Shown here: piece by piece, positions 26,742 to 38,318 of the stretch | Layout: each line of letters starts with the position of its first letter | Numbering within the stretch: the stretch's first letter is position 1 | Source of the DNA: Diploscapter coronatus | Lineage: Eukaryota; Nematoda; Chromadorea; Rhabditida; Rhabditidae | DNA length: 64,000 nucleotides | Assembly (NCBI GenBank): GCA_964036155.1 | Contig: OZ038422.1 | Span: forward strand, 80,375,201 to 80,439,200 | Direction of reading: 5' to 3' | Made by a program: the position numbers and the translations under genes | Notes under the pieces: generated by a model | The model's input: the letters and a program-made list of their open reading frames with translations, nothing else | Databases searched by the model: none | What the model was told of the DNA's origin: nothing

Positions 26742-29700
26742 TTAATTACCGGGACAGCCTCTTTGATGGTGTGCATTAATAAGATTTTGCAGTTGCGCCA
26801 TCATACTGCGAAGGCGAGTCAATTCTTCATCCAGATTTGATTGGCGGATTTTTTCGTCACGGACCTGCAAATTTGATAGTTTGATTTTGTGTCGATCGAT
26901 TTTTCATAAATAAATCGATATTTTTGGCAAGTTAGAGCTAGATTGCCATCGATACATGAGTCATGCATTGTTAGACAAAGAATTATAGAGGAGAGAATTA
27001 AAGAATCAGATAGCGAGAAATAGCATGGGAATAGAGAATTAGAGACTCTGAATCATCCTAGAGAGGAACCTAACAAATGTTGAGTTTTTCTGTACGAATG
27101 AATATCGATGGATCGATAAATGTGGATTTTAGAAAGATCGCATCCAATGCATTAGAATACGGAGAGCATTGCGTTGATTAGGAAAGATAATAAAATCTAT
27201 TTTTAAATTTTCATTAGAATGTTCTCATCGAAGGGGGAAGACTTTGAAAAGGCGTCTAAAGAAATAAACGGCGCGGCTGTCCTTGACAAATGTGAACTTT
27301 TTCGCTCTCACAAAACACTTTGACTACGGTAGTTTAGGAGCAAGGAAATGATTACTGTAACTTTTTGAAAATTAGAAGTTTTCAGATGGGAATTGATTTA
27401 CCTGTCCCTCCAACTCCACGATCTTGTCCATCTTCTTTTGTCTGCATTTTGAAGCAGCAACGCGGTTGCGAGCACTGAAAATTTGATTTTCACATCTCAG
27501 ATAAGCTTTTTTTTCCAATCCCTCCGAATTTTTGAGACTTCATTTTTTCTTGCAAAAAATGTATTATTAGCCTCGTTTCTTGCAAAATTTATATGCCTTG
27601 CTAAAGTTTATGAAGTTAATCAGTTGTATTTAAAACTGTCAATGCTCACCGTTTCCTCTCCAGTTTTCTTCGATCTTGGTCATCCATGTTCATCCTGAAA
27701 TTTAAACAATAATAATAAAATTAATATCCTTTTCATTTTAATTTCTTAAATTGATTTTTTTCTTCAAATTTGTTTCGGAACTATTTTGAGCATTTGTCTC
27801 ATCGATTGGAAATGCTATGCATTCCGTGATTTCGTCAATGTACTTCTCGAAAAATGGTTTGGGCCAAACATTTTCGTTCCCATGAAAAGGAAAAAAGTGC
27901 CTGTGGTGTGGCTGCAGAGAAGAGCGCTTTGTTTCACAACACCCAGATTTACACATTCTTGCGGATTTGCATCACAAAGAGAAGCGAGCTGATTTCACAA
28001 TATCATCATTTATTATCCAATTCAATCAGATCCAGTCCACACATTTACAATGCTTCAGGTTGCATGGGCAAGTCCAAAATATGCAGTGCATTCAAGCCCA
28101 TACACGATTCACGACACTGCATTCTTTCAAAGAAACCTGATGATTTCACAATATTACGTCGACACTCGAGAAGCTGCATTATTGCATGAATCATAACATT
28201 CCAGATGCAACTTTACAAGTTCAGGGAAAAAACGTTCGCTAATATTTTTTTACCAATCGCTAGTCGTCTGAGGCATGTAGAAAGTGTGTGCCAGTGGAGG
28301 TTGCTGATGGTGGCTCGGAGCAGAAAATCCAGGTTGGAAAATCGCATCGGGGTTTCGGAAACGGTTCATGGTTCAGGACTGATCCGGCAAATTAAGGCAA
28401 ACTAATTCGAGGTAGACTGCAAATTGGTAGTGAGCTTGAAATGGAAAGAAGCGGGCTGGCGAAAAATCGAAGGAAATACGAAAAACGAACAGGGATAGAG
28501 AGAGGAAGAGAGAGAGAAAGAGACAGAGAGGGAGAGAGTGGGTGAGTCACCCTTCAACCAACCACGCAAAAGTGGAAACGCTGCGCAGAGAAGGAGAAAC
28601 CTGATGAAATAGTGAAGAAGACAAGGAAAGCTGAGAAGCAGAAATGAGAATGATACAGTTACGAATACTGTGGGGCGTCTGGGCTCTCTCGATTCTGCAG
28701 ACTACTTCTCTCATTCAAGCCTAAATATTCACATTTTCTACCAGAACCTGAACCTGGAAAAAAGTAAAAGTGACTGTTGGCCGAACTCGGCATGCTTTTG
28801 GAAAAAACAGAAATCAGAACAGAATATGATGATGATGAAATTATTAGATTATTTGCAATGACAGAAATGGAAATGGAAACAGAAAGAAGATCTCATTTGA
28901 TTTGGAACTCGTGAATGGCAGTGAAGAAGTGTTCCGTTTTTAGAAAAAAAAAAAGTAGAAAAAGATAGATTGAAACAACGAAGATTTGTAATAGTAAAAG
29001 ATAGAATGAAACACTTAGTCCAGTTAAGAGAGGATTTATCCTCAGAAAGACACAAACCTGCAACTATTTTAGGAGACCGGGTAAATCTAACAAAGTGAGA
29101 TCGTGAAGAAGTGAAATGCAAAACATTGTTCATATGCGACAGTTAGATAGTGTTTCAAAACGTTTACGAATAGAAGTTGACATTTTAGGCTCGGGTGTAG
29201 AAAGTCTTGCAATAGTATCAGTGATAAGGAGTTTTCGAGTGAGAAAGACCACAAATATCTGCGGAAATGATGCTGAGTGACTTTTGATTGAACGGTCTGA
29301 GTCTAGTGATATTTAAATAATCGTAGGTTTGCAACCATTTTCGTAATGACAAATAGATTGAATTAAATTTCATGCCTCGAAATGCATGAGAACTAATAAT
29401 TCAATTAAAAATGTATCAAAAGTCTCTAGTGATTGACGATATACTACAGTAGAAGTAGAATATGCCAGTGATAGTGAGAACAAGTACCCAAAACCTGAGA
29501 CGAATTTGCTAAACTGACCCACAGAGTCATTAGTAATGATGCAAAATGTTGGGCGTTAGGGTGAAAACTGCATCATTTCACTGAATGACTCATCGTATTT
29601 CAATCTATGGAATAAAACACTCTATTTGCGAGTACACACGCGGCAAAGCTAAGCCTCGGCTATTTGCAAATAAAACTGGACTTGCAAAATCGAAGGGTAT

Positions 29701-32700
29701 GAAAATGCAAGAAAAGGCTGGACTTCATAAACTGAATAGCTGGCTTTCTAGTTGTAAGTAAAAATCTACAACATCAGGAATGTATGCATATGTTAAAGTG
29801 TAAAGCTCTAGTCACATAGTAACGGATTGAATTATCCACCCATTTTTAAACTTTTAATGCCAGATCTGAACCTCTGTAATGACTCAATCCACATGAATTT
29901 CGACAATACAATGTTGCAGTCAAACCATGAATGTTTGTAGTATTAGATGGATTATACCATTGAAGTGTCTAGACCATCGTTTAAAGCTTATGGATAATCA
30001 AACAGTTTGTCCGATACTGTATGACAAATATAAATTGAGATCGTTATTACATTCCTGACTACCGTAATCACAAGCAAAGCAAAGCAAAGCAAAGCACTTA
30101 CATTTGCTGCTTTTGCACCAAGCAGGCGTTCCAATCAATGGCAGGAACAGACGTGGTTGGCGATGAATAGATTGGTGCAACACCAATCAGATTGAATCTT
30201 CAAAATATAACGTTAAATGTCAAACGGGTTTAGGTACGGCTGTGTTAATATACACGACAAGCAGAGCTACGGGTTTCATGAGCATTCTCAGACTTATATT
30301 CAGTTTACACGATGATATTGTTAATGATAAGCAGTTTACATCATAATGATTATGATTTGACGATATTTCCATGAGTCATTCATCGAAAGCACTCGCTTCC
30401 CAGTATTCGTTATCAGTGAACCGTTAACCCCATTATTACTCACCTGGACTGAATTCTTTATCAGTAAAAAATCAATATTAAAATTTGCTTCTCACAAATA
30501 TTTTAGAGTCTATCTTTGCAGAAAAATCTAATGAGAAATCAGATCTTTCCTTGCAAGTCATTCATCATTAGCAGCAAAATATGCACGTTCAGGAAAAGAA
30601 GCTATCGTATTGCAGTTAACATAGGAAGTTATGCAAAATCACCATTACAAAAGTAGTAACGTAGTAGTTAAAACAACGACAAAGTAATTAATAAGCGAAA
30701 TGCGTTACTAATTTTCGAATTACCCCATCTATACTGCAATCAGCTTTAAATTTAGTTTAGGGAATTTTAACTGCATTAAACCAAAGATGCAAAATCTCTT
30801 CCCTTGCTTGAAATATGCTCCATTGCAATTTTAGAATTTGTGCTGTAAATAATTTTCAAACAATCGTACAATCCTTCTAAAAATACAAACTTTTCTTCTA
30901 AAATGAAAGAAGGGAAGATAAGAATAGCGTTTGAGGAGAAAATGTTCATTTCAAATCTTTCAAAGGATTGCTTTTACAGCCTAAAATGTATAAGAAAGTT
31001 AATTTTACTAGTTAAGCTAACCCTTTTGGAGATGCACTGTCGGAACTGTGCAAAGCAGTATCTTCTTTTTGGCTAAAAATCACAGCAACGGCCATGCAGT
31101 ACTGAGAATTACCGATACTGCATTTGATATGATGCTAAAGCGATTCTATTTCTCTCGATTTCTCAGTAATTCGCTAATTTCTCGACGAATTGTACTTGAA
31201 ATGTCTCTTCCAATTCAAAATTTCAGGTGAAAATTCACAAGCCTTTATAGGAATCATCCCCTTTCACATCCGTGATAACCTCGTGATTAACGTGGAAGAC
31301 CTTACGGGAGAATCATCGCAGTTGGTCGTTATGACAACCAATTTCTTCTGCCTGCGTCAACCATTTTTGTAGCCGAACAAAGGCAAAGTTTTCACCAAAA
31401 GACTTCTCGATAATCCATTCCCTGATAGATAAGGAAGAAAGATGAGATAAAACCCAAAATATCCCTTTTAATCTCGTTTCTGATCTGCAAACTTGGTCCC
31501 CGGAAAGTTCATATCCAGGATATTAAAAAAAAAAAAAAAAAAACCCTGCAAAGAACATACGCTCAATTTCATCAGCACTTGTGACGTAAATCTTTGCAAC
31601 ATAGTGCGCATGTGAAATGCATAAAATTGCAGACCTTTACGCTTGGCCGAATAATTAATGATTGTTTCATGTGAACTAATAAAAGTATGATTTTTGACGC
31701 TGAAAGTGCAAACTTACTCGTTGATTTTACTACCGTATCTGCTTGAGCTGGGCACTGCGGATGAAGATCGAGAACGATCTGAGGTCTCTGGTGTCGCAGT
31801 TGGCTCTTCGCTCGCCTCCTTCTTTAGATTCAAAACATCCGGACGAGACGTCGAAGGGAACGAACTTGAGGATACCTGAATGGAGGAATAATCGTAAAGT
31901 TCATAAAAAAAATGTTATTCATACCGACGAAGATGTTGGGGTCGAAAGGGTCGAGGAGTCAATTCCAGGCATGGACGGCGGGAACACCGGGGAAAAACCA
32001 TTCGGACGGGAAATCGTCGGGGTGAGTGTGGTGGCCAAGGGCGTTTGGGCCGCTATCGACTTCAATATCACATTCAGATCACTGAAAATGCTTTTATTGA
32101 AACTTCTCTTTACTTTAAGTCGTACTCGTTTCCCTGATACTAAATTATGCGAGCTTAAGCATTTAAATATTGGAAGCTATAGGCTCTGTTGCAAGCAGCA
32201 GACTCTGAGTAATTATGCTCGATTAAGAGCAATGTCATATTCAAGAATCTACGCAATTCAGGGCTTTTCGCGTGAATTATTGAGAAGACAAATGCCAATT
32301 ACATTCGAGAAGCGCATAAATTAAGCCCTGTTTATATAGCTCTCATTTCAGCGGCCCTGTCTGAAGTCTGATCTTCGACTCATTAAGGCAACATGAAACA
32401 GGTGTAGTTTTAAGAAAACTGAATAAATAAAATCTGTGTTTTGATTTATTTTTAAGCACTTCGCAAGAATTAAATTTCACGCAAGACTAGGCTAAACTTT
32501 TAAATCGAAAGTATCCACACCACATTTTATATGCATACCCTATGACTCAAAAGCTAAATAATTTTTAACTTCAATTCAAGGTTCCAATGTCCTCCTTTAT
32601 CATCAAAATGGCTACTTCCTTTCAGGCACTACTTTTTCACATTTCAGACAGTCATACAATTTTATCTTCACCCGGCTTATCTTTGAATTCCGAGTTTTTG

Positions 32701-35145
32701 AGTGGATGCTCTGAAGGTAAATTGAGAGATGGTGTTTAACTTTATGAGAGCGCAGACAAGCAGAATGATGACTCTGAGCTCTTCACGGGAAAGTTCAACT
32801 TGAAGATTTTCTATGTGTATGTGTGTATGACCTGTATCATATGGTTACGCATATAAACTCTGCCTATCAAATACAGTTAATTTCCCCGAATGTGTACATA
32901 CATACTCACTATCAAAATGGTCAATCTGCAAAGGTCCTATCGCGAAGACATTAGAAAAACAATGCAAGGCGATTGATTTTGATCGCAATTCGCGATAAAA
33001 TGGCGTGTAGCGTCGGAAAACGAAACTGCGATTAGAAATTAAAAGAATTGTGCGTGAAATGACTAATATTGAACGTTTAGAATGTGCTATACCGAATTTA
33101 CAGAATATTCTAATTTGTAATTTCTCTCATATGTGAAGTGCGATATTGCAAAACGTTATTCTAACCTATGCTCACCATCATTAAGATAAGATAGACAGAT
33201 TGTGCGGAGGAGTCAATTTCAAACTCAAAAGGAGTAAAAATCGATTCTAAAAATAATTTCTTTATACTAAAAGAAGACATCCAAATTGAAGATTCAACGG
33301 TAGAGACGATCGAAATTTTCGTTTTTTAAACCAAACCAAGAACTTCCGCACATCCCAGATTGAGGATATTAACAGACTGGTCTATAGAAGGTGATCATCA
33401 GATATATTTGTATGATCTACATCTTTGTACTTTCTTAACAATTTTGTATCTTAATTTGCGATTGTCCAAGAGTTTAGCTTGCGCGTAATAACGTCGAACT
33501 TATGACTTCGTTCCTACGATCTATTCCATTGTTTCGTCTGACAGGAGTCCTCCCTAGGTCTGGTTCATTTTGAAAGTTTACCTTGGTGCAGTTGGCGTGA
33601 TGGCTGTGGTGGGTGACATGAGTTCAGGATGCGATGTGAGGTAATTCAATACGGCCTGCGGCGAGTTGATCGCTGGATTCGCGAGTTGCTCTGGATCCTG
33701 ACCGTTTTTTATCTGCACACATCGAAGAGCGTCTAAAAATATTTGTATGACAATTTTTATTTGCGTCATTTTTGTGAGAATTTCAAAAGTAGTAGTCGTT
33801 TTAGTTGAAATAATTTTTTCTGAATATTGTTTACGCGCTATTTATAGTAACGCATAGAATTGAAGCTATAAAATTTTGCATGAAAATAGTTTTTTCCCCT
33901 AGATATAATGATATGGTTGTTTAATTGCATAATTGTCTCTTCTATGAATTTAGAGTTTCTGTGACCGCTAGGAGCGAAACAATACTAATTTTGAGAGGGA
34001 AAAGAGAAATGTAGAGACAGTTTAATTTTAAGAGAAGAAAAGATTCGAACTGCCCTCGATTCAGTATTGCTCTCTATGCGCACTTTCTGACACATTGTCG
34101 AGTCATCAGATGAGAGACTCTATGAATTGAAGAGAGTAAATGAAAACGAGCGAGAGAACTGAAAAACCGGCTGTGATAAAGTGAAGAAATCATGATGATG
34201 AAGGAAGTAATGGCCAGAGACGCAGAGGGTCAACATTGTTTTCAAGACATTTGACAATCAAAATAAAGTTTTCAAACGTTAACTTTCGCTAATTAATAGG
34301 AAAAAATCAAGGAAGTATCCTACTTACCGAAAAATCCCTTTGTATAATGCTTCTGCGCAGTGGTCACGTCATCGTTATTCTTCACCAGGGTTGAAGCGAC
34401 GATAGAGTAAAATGGGTTAGGCTCAACTGGGCCCACTGAAAAAATCACTTTATTTTTTAAAAAATATTTATTTCCAATTTGAATGTTTCCAATCATAGAT
34501 CGTATCATCCTATCACATTTTATCGATTTCTGAATCATCATCTTTTTTAGTATTTGAGTTGGTGTTCAATAAATACAGCAAAGATGCTAGGGGAAATGAT
34601 TGTGATTCAGTGGATCCAACGCGCCTCGTTTTTTTTTGCTGCCTCGCGGCCGAACTGCTGAGTCATCGGCCGGTTTCTCTATTGTCTCTCGTCTTTCAGG
34701 ACTATTTCCGGGGAATATCTCAGGACTCTCTCAAGCGGCCATACTATTCGAATCGAATGACAAACACATGGTTATGTATGTATCTTATGGAACGAGAAGT
34801 CGGTGATGCAGAGTGGGGAAAAGGGACTCGAAAAATCGAAGGAGTTTTGAAATTCGCGAGGTTTCAAAATATCCGATATTACAGGCTAGGCAAAATATAC
34901 CTGGCGTAGATGCGGCTGATTTTTGTATCTGGGCATTCAAGGCGCAATAAGCTTGGAAGAAATCCTGGCTTTGCTGCAAATCCAGGGACAGCAGATCTCT
35001 ACGAGCGCGAATGGCTGCTTCTTCTATCGATTCTAAATCATCTCGATTTAAGTTCATTTTATATCATTTTTATTAGAACGCCTTTCAATTAAAAATAAAT
35101 GATAATAATACCTGAGACTCCTAACGCTGTGCTTGAAGACATCAT
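26742..35145 (-). CDS. jun-1: Jun bZIP transcription factor (AP-1 subunit)
   Basis: This is a nuclear bZIP factor of the JUN family. Nine exons join in frame: 35145-35112, 35032-34901, 34435-34328, 33732-33582, 32081-31925, 31875-31718, 27694-27650, 27474-27402 and 26864-26742, giving 326 aa. The N-terminal two thirds are Ser/Thr/Pro-rich with many SP/TP sites (for example HPELMSPTTAITP), as expected of a MAPK-regulated activation region. The DNA-binding region (247-276) contains DDQDRRKLERKR and RNRVAASKCRQKK, the JUN signature. The zipper runs with d-positions L283, E290, L297, L304 and L311; the Glu at 290 is unusual. The protein ends in the JUN-like LQNLINAHH and a short tail. Exons 1-6 and 7-9 are separated by a 4-kb intron. 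The bZIP part alone could be made from an internal promoter, since exon 7 carries Met codons. Symbol by family with C. elegans jun-1. Confidence 0.9.
28540..28552. promoter_or_regulatory. Palindromic AP-1 site GGGTGAGTCACCC
   Basis: A perfect 13-bp palindrome is centred on the AP-1 consensus TGAGTCA, in the jun intron at the end of a GA-rich tract. JUN-containing dimers bind TGAGTCA in other animals; binding here is inferred. Confidence 0.6.
30071..30096. repeat. AAAGC tandem repeat
   Basis: About five copies of the pentamer AAAGC are visible in the large jun intron. Confidence 0.9.
31526..31543. repeat. Poly(A) run in the jun intron
   Basis: An uninterrupted run of about 18 A residues lies on the plus strand. 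It is a homopolymer tract and could mark an old retroposed insertion, but nothing flanking supports that. Confidence 0.7.
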
Positions 35146-35523
35146 CTATATATGCAATACAATATCAATAGCAAATAAAATATTTAAATTAAGGTAGATA
35201 GTTACAATACAAATAGCTGCCGCTCTCTGCTGCACTGCTGCACTGACCCGTTGGCAAAATATCGATCTGAAAGTGCACGAAACATGAAACTCTTCTTCCA
35301 TTCATATATGGCCATGACGTAATTCATAGTCACATGCACGTTATTAATTCGAGCCACAATCATCAAATTTATCACAATTTAACGAGAATAAATAAAAGGT
35401 GGAAGCATGAGTGATATAACGTCACACCGAGCCTAAGCGAAACTAGAATTTAGTCTATGGGAATATGGAGAACAAATGCTCTTGTGGAGAGAAGAAGAAA
35501 CATTTGTCCATATGAAGATAATA

Positions 35524-35531
35524 TGACGTCA
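35524..35531. promoter_or_regulatory. CRE/ATF-Jun site upstream of jun
   Basis: TGACGTCA is embedded in the 14-bp palindrome ATATGACGTCATAT, about 380 bp upstream of the jun start codon. This is the consensus for CREB/ATF and JUN-ATF dimers. Its position suits a promoter element; function is inferred. Confidence 0.6.
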
Positions 35532-35639
35532 TATTTAGGGGAAAATTAAAAAAAAAAAAATCAAAGATACAAACTACAAAACCTTCAATCGACTCGGGGT
35601 GTTTGTATTGGAAAATTAGGGGAGTTAATAGATCGCCTC

Positions 35640-35790
35640 TCCTCTCTCTTTAGAAGAAGCGCGGGGTATGAGTCAATGGGAAAGGAATTGGGGAGAAAAG
35701 GGAGAGAAAGAGCGCGAAATAGTGGAACAAAGGGGAGAGAGAGAGGAAATAGTGGGGCGAAAAGAAGAAAAAAACGGGAGAGAGAGAATG
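35640..35790. repeat. GA-rich low-complexity tract upstream of jun
   Basis: The plus strand is dominated by GA, GAGAG and GAAA runs, about 500-650 bp upstream of the jun start. Similar tracts occur at 28495-28540. They may act as GAGA-type promoter DNA, which the sequence alone cannot show. Confidence 0.7.
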
Positions 35791-38318
35791 GCGGCGCGGC
35801 TGAATAGTTGAATCAGCCCCCTCTCCCTCTATGCGTGAGTGAGACACAAGAAGAGAAACTCTGACGCATTTCTTTCTCACTGCGTCTTTCACTCTCTTCC
35901 TCTCCCCTTCCGCTCTCTTTACTCTCTATCTAATTCTCCATCTCTTGCACTCTGGCCTTTCTAATCTCTCCCACATTCCCCTGGTCTCTCGCGTGCGAAC
36001 GAATCATGCAGGCTAGTCATCGATTTGAAAGAGTGAGTGATAGTCGAAAAGAAGCCCGAAAAATGCGAAATAGTAAGTGAAAGTGTAAATTGAGAGAAAA
36101 AGGCAGTACAGTTGTCCAGCGGGTGCAAAAACATGAGAGGAGCGAATATATCAAATCAAAATTAACTGGAGGCGAGTCAGAGTCACGGCGTTATATTCGG
36201 AGGACAAGTATTGGTGTAATGCACCAGTTTTAAAATAAAAACTGCACTGAAATGTAACTTTCGTTATGGTCGCATCTCAGAACTCTGAATCTAAAAATCT
36301 GCTAAAATTTAGGACTTAGTGAAGTTTCAAGAACTCGAGATTCTTTATGAGTGAGCGTAAATCTCTTATATCTGGGATTAGATATGGACTTAAATGGCTT
36401 CGTTAGAGATTTGTAGCTCTAAAAAGGAAATTAGAGACTTTGCAGACGCGGAAAGAGCATCCTCTCATAACTAAACCCCGAGACTTCGAATAACTTATCC
36501 TATAAGGGAGGATAAAACATCTCCTCTTTATCCCGAAGATATATTATATTATATCCTACTTAATCCAGTTAATCCATTTCTTCTTAAAAAGGGTCATTGT
36601 CACTTTTCCACTAAAATAAGTTATCTATTCGATAAAACGAGTGAATCTGAATTTCTGCAAATGTTGCGCATGGTTATTTGAAAGAAAATGCCTTTATCAT
36701 TTCGTGTAAATGGGAAATTTTTCCACGCCAAACAATTGCGATTCTTGCCTTTGTTCTAATGTAAAGTCGAAAAAAACTCGTCTATTGTTCAAAACATTAC
36801 CAGGACTGTAATACTCTGCGTCCATAACCTAATGATAAAGGATAGGGTCATCTGGACTCCGCCTACTTCGGATCAAACTCGGGGGCGAAACTTATGATGC
36901 AGTGGTTAATAACGGAGGCATCTTTGATAAAGTAATAGAAATCGATAGATAGACACTTCGACTTGAAGAGATTGAGAAATTTTAAAGAGGGAAAAAGAAA
37001 CAGATGAAAATTAGCGAGAGAAAAGATGGAGAAGAAAGAACGAAGAGATAAGAACCCTGACAGACATTTTAGAGATGCAATCAACTCAAAACTCTGACAT
37101 GATCTCGTACCAATTTTCAGCTATGTTTAAATATAGAGACTAGAAAGATAACTGAAATAGTGCGTTTTATATTCACCCTTTTCCATGAAGATCAACTTTT
37201 CTGGATGGTCGATACCATCAAAATGTCGAAAAATGACCAATTTTTATTATATTCATCGGTAGTTTTGGATAAAGCTAGCCGAGACTAAAGATCTTCAAAT
37301 GATTATGCTAAAATTGTGGTGAGATGCAATGAATTTTCGACATGTTTTGGAATGGCAAAACCTATCGGTCTGCACATCGGTGGAGCGATTCAAATGGAAC
37401 AATAAAATATTACAATTTCACCGAAGAAAATTGTCACTAGGACAATTGCGATGCATTTTTTACGAACGAAAAATAACAACAAACTGAATCATCACAACAC
37501 TGACCAAGATGAGGAATGACAAGATCTTGCAAATTTTTGCAAAAATAAAGGATACAAAATATGCCAAATTGATCAATTCTGTTCACGTAGGTAAAGTAAT
37601 GGACCAAAACATAGATATATATGGCTAAAATATGGAAAATATCATAAGATATATCATTTGTGATAATCTTTAAGAACGAAGCTCGAATAAGTAATTACTC
37701 GAGAATGAATTGGCTATCATATAATAATAACGTTGCCTTTCTCGAAAAATCAGAGAACTTCCACAGGAACTGATAAGAGAACATTGTCTCTAAAGCTGCA
37801 CAATCAGTCGATATTTCGAAATCGGGGTGACAAATGATCAGATTCTGATAAGATCATAATTCAATTAATTATTGCCAAATTTCTAAACCACATTATGACG
37901 TAATATTAAAGCCTAAAAATTCACCAGAAAATGCTCTACACCGGAATTAGTAATGAATGATGAAAACCCTAGACGTGAATACTCTAATTTATTACATTTT
38001 ACCGTAGTCGATAGATCTAATTTTGGGAGTCACGCCGAAAATACCTGCAATTTTTAGAGCTTGCAACTCCACCCATTTTGAAAGTATTTTTGGCATAGAA
38101 ACGATGATATCAGTACCTCGAGAAAAGGGCGTGAACTTATCACTTCTCATCATCACAATGCGTGTTATTTACATGATAAATAAAATAGATGATGATAAAG
38201 TGATAAAACTTTGACTTTCTTCCTGAAGTACTGATATTATAAAGGATGTTTCAAGTACACAGTGTCGTATAATATCGGTTTGTCTTTATACTTTGACACA
38301 TGAATAAGAATATCCCTG

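Larger units (their letters stand above)
27695..31717 (-). other. 4-kb intron of the jun gene
   Basis: The intron lies just upstream of the exons encoding the bZIP region. It holds four AP-1 consensus sites, a GA-rich tract (about 28495-28540), an AAAGC pentanucleotide repeat and a poly(A) run at 31526-31543. Open frames inside it are short and without domains. Its size, and the Met codons at the start of the next exon, make an internal promoter for a short isoform conceivable. Confidence 0.6.
35146..38318. other. Upstream region of jun
   Basis: These 3.2 kb lie between the jun start and the stop of the TMEM53-like gene, both on the minus strand. The part next to jun holds a perfect TGACGTCA (35524-35531), an AP-1 site (35669-35675) and a long GA-rich low-complexity tract (35640-35790). 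The rest (36-38.3 kb) is AT-rich, and I see no exons or repeats in it. Confidence 0.6.

Noticed and set aside
31743..32324. 193-codon open frame on the plus strand
   Set aside because: It lies antisense to two jun exons (31718-31875 and 31925-32081), which splice cleanly on the minus strand and continue the JUN frame. The plus frame has no domain.
32258..32330. Possible third hAT-like element (CAGGGCTT ... AAGCCCTG)
   Set aside because: The inverted ends match for only about 8 bp and the flanking 8-mers do not agree, so no target duplication supports it.
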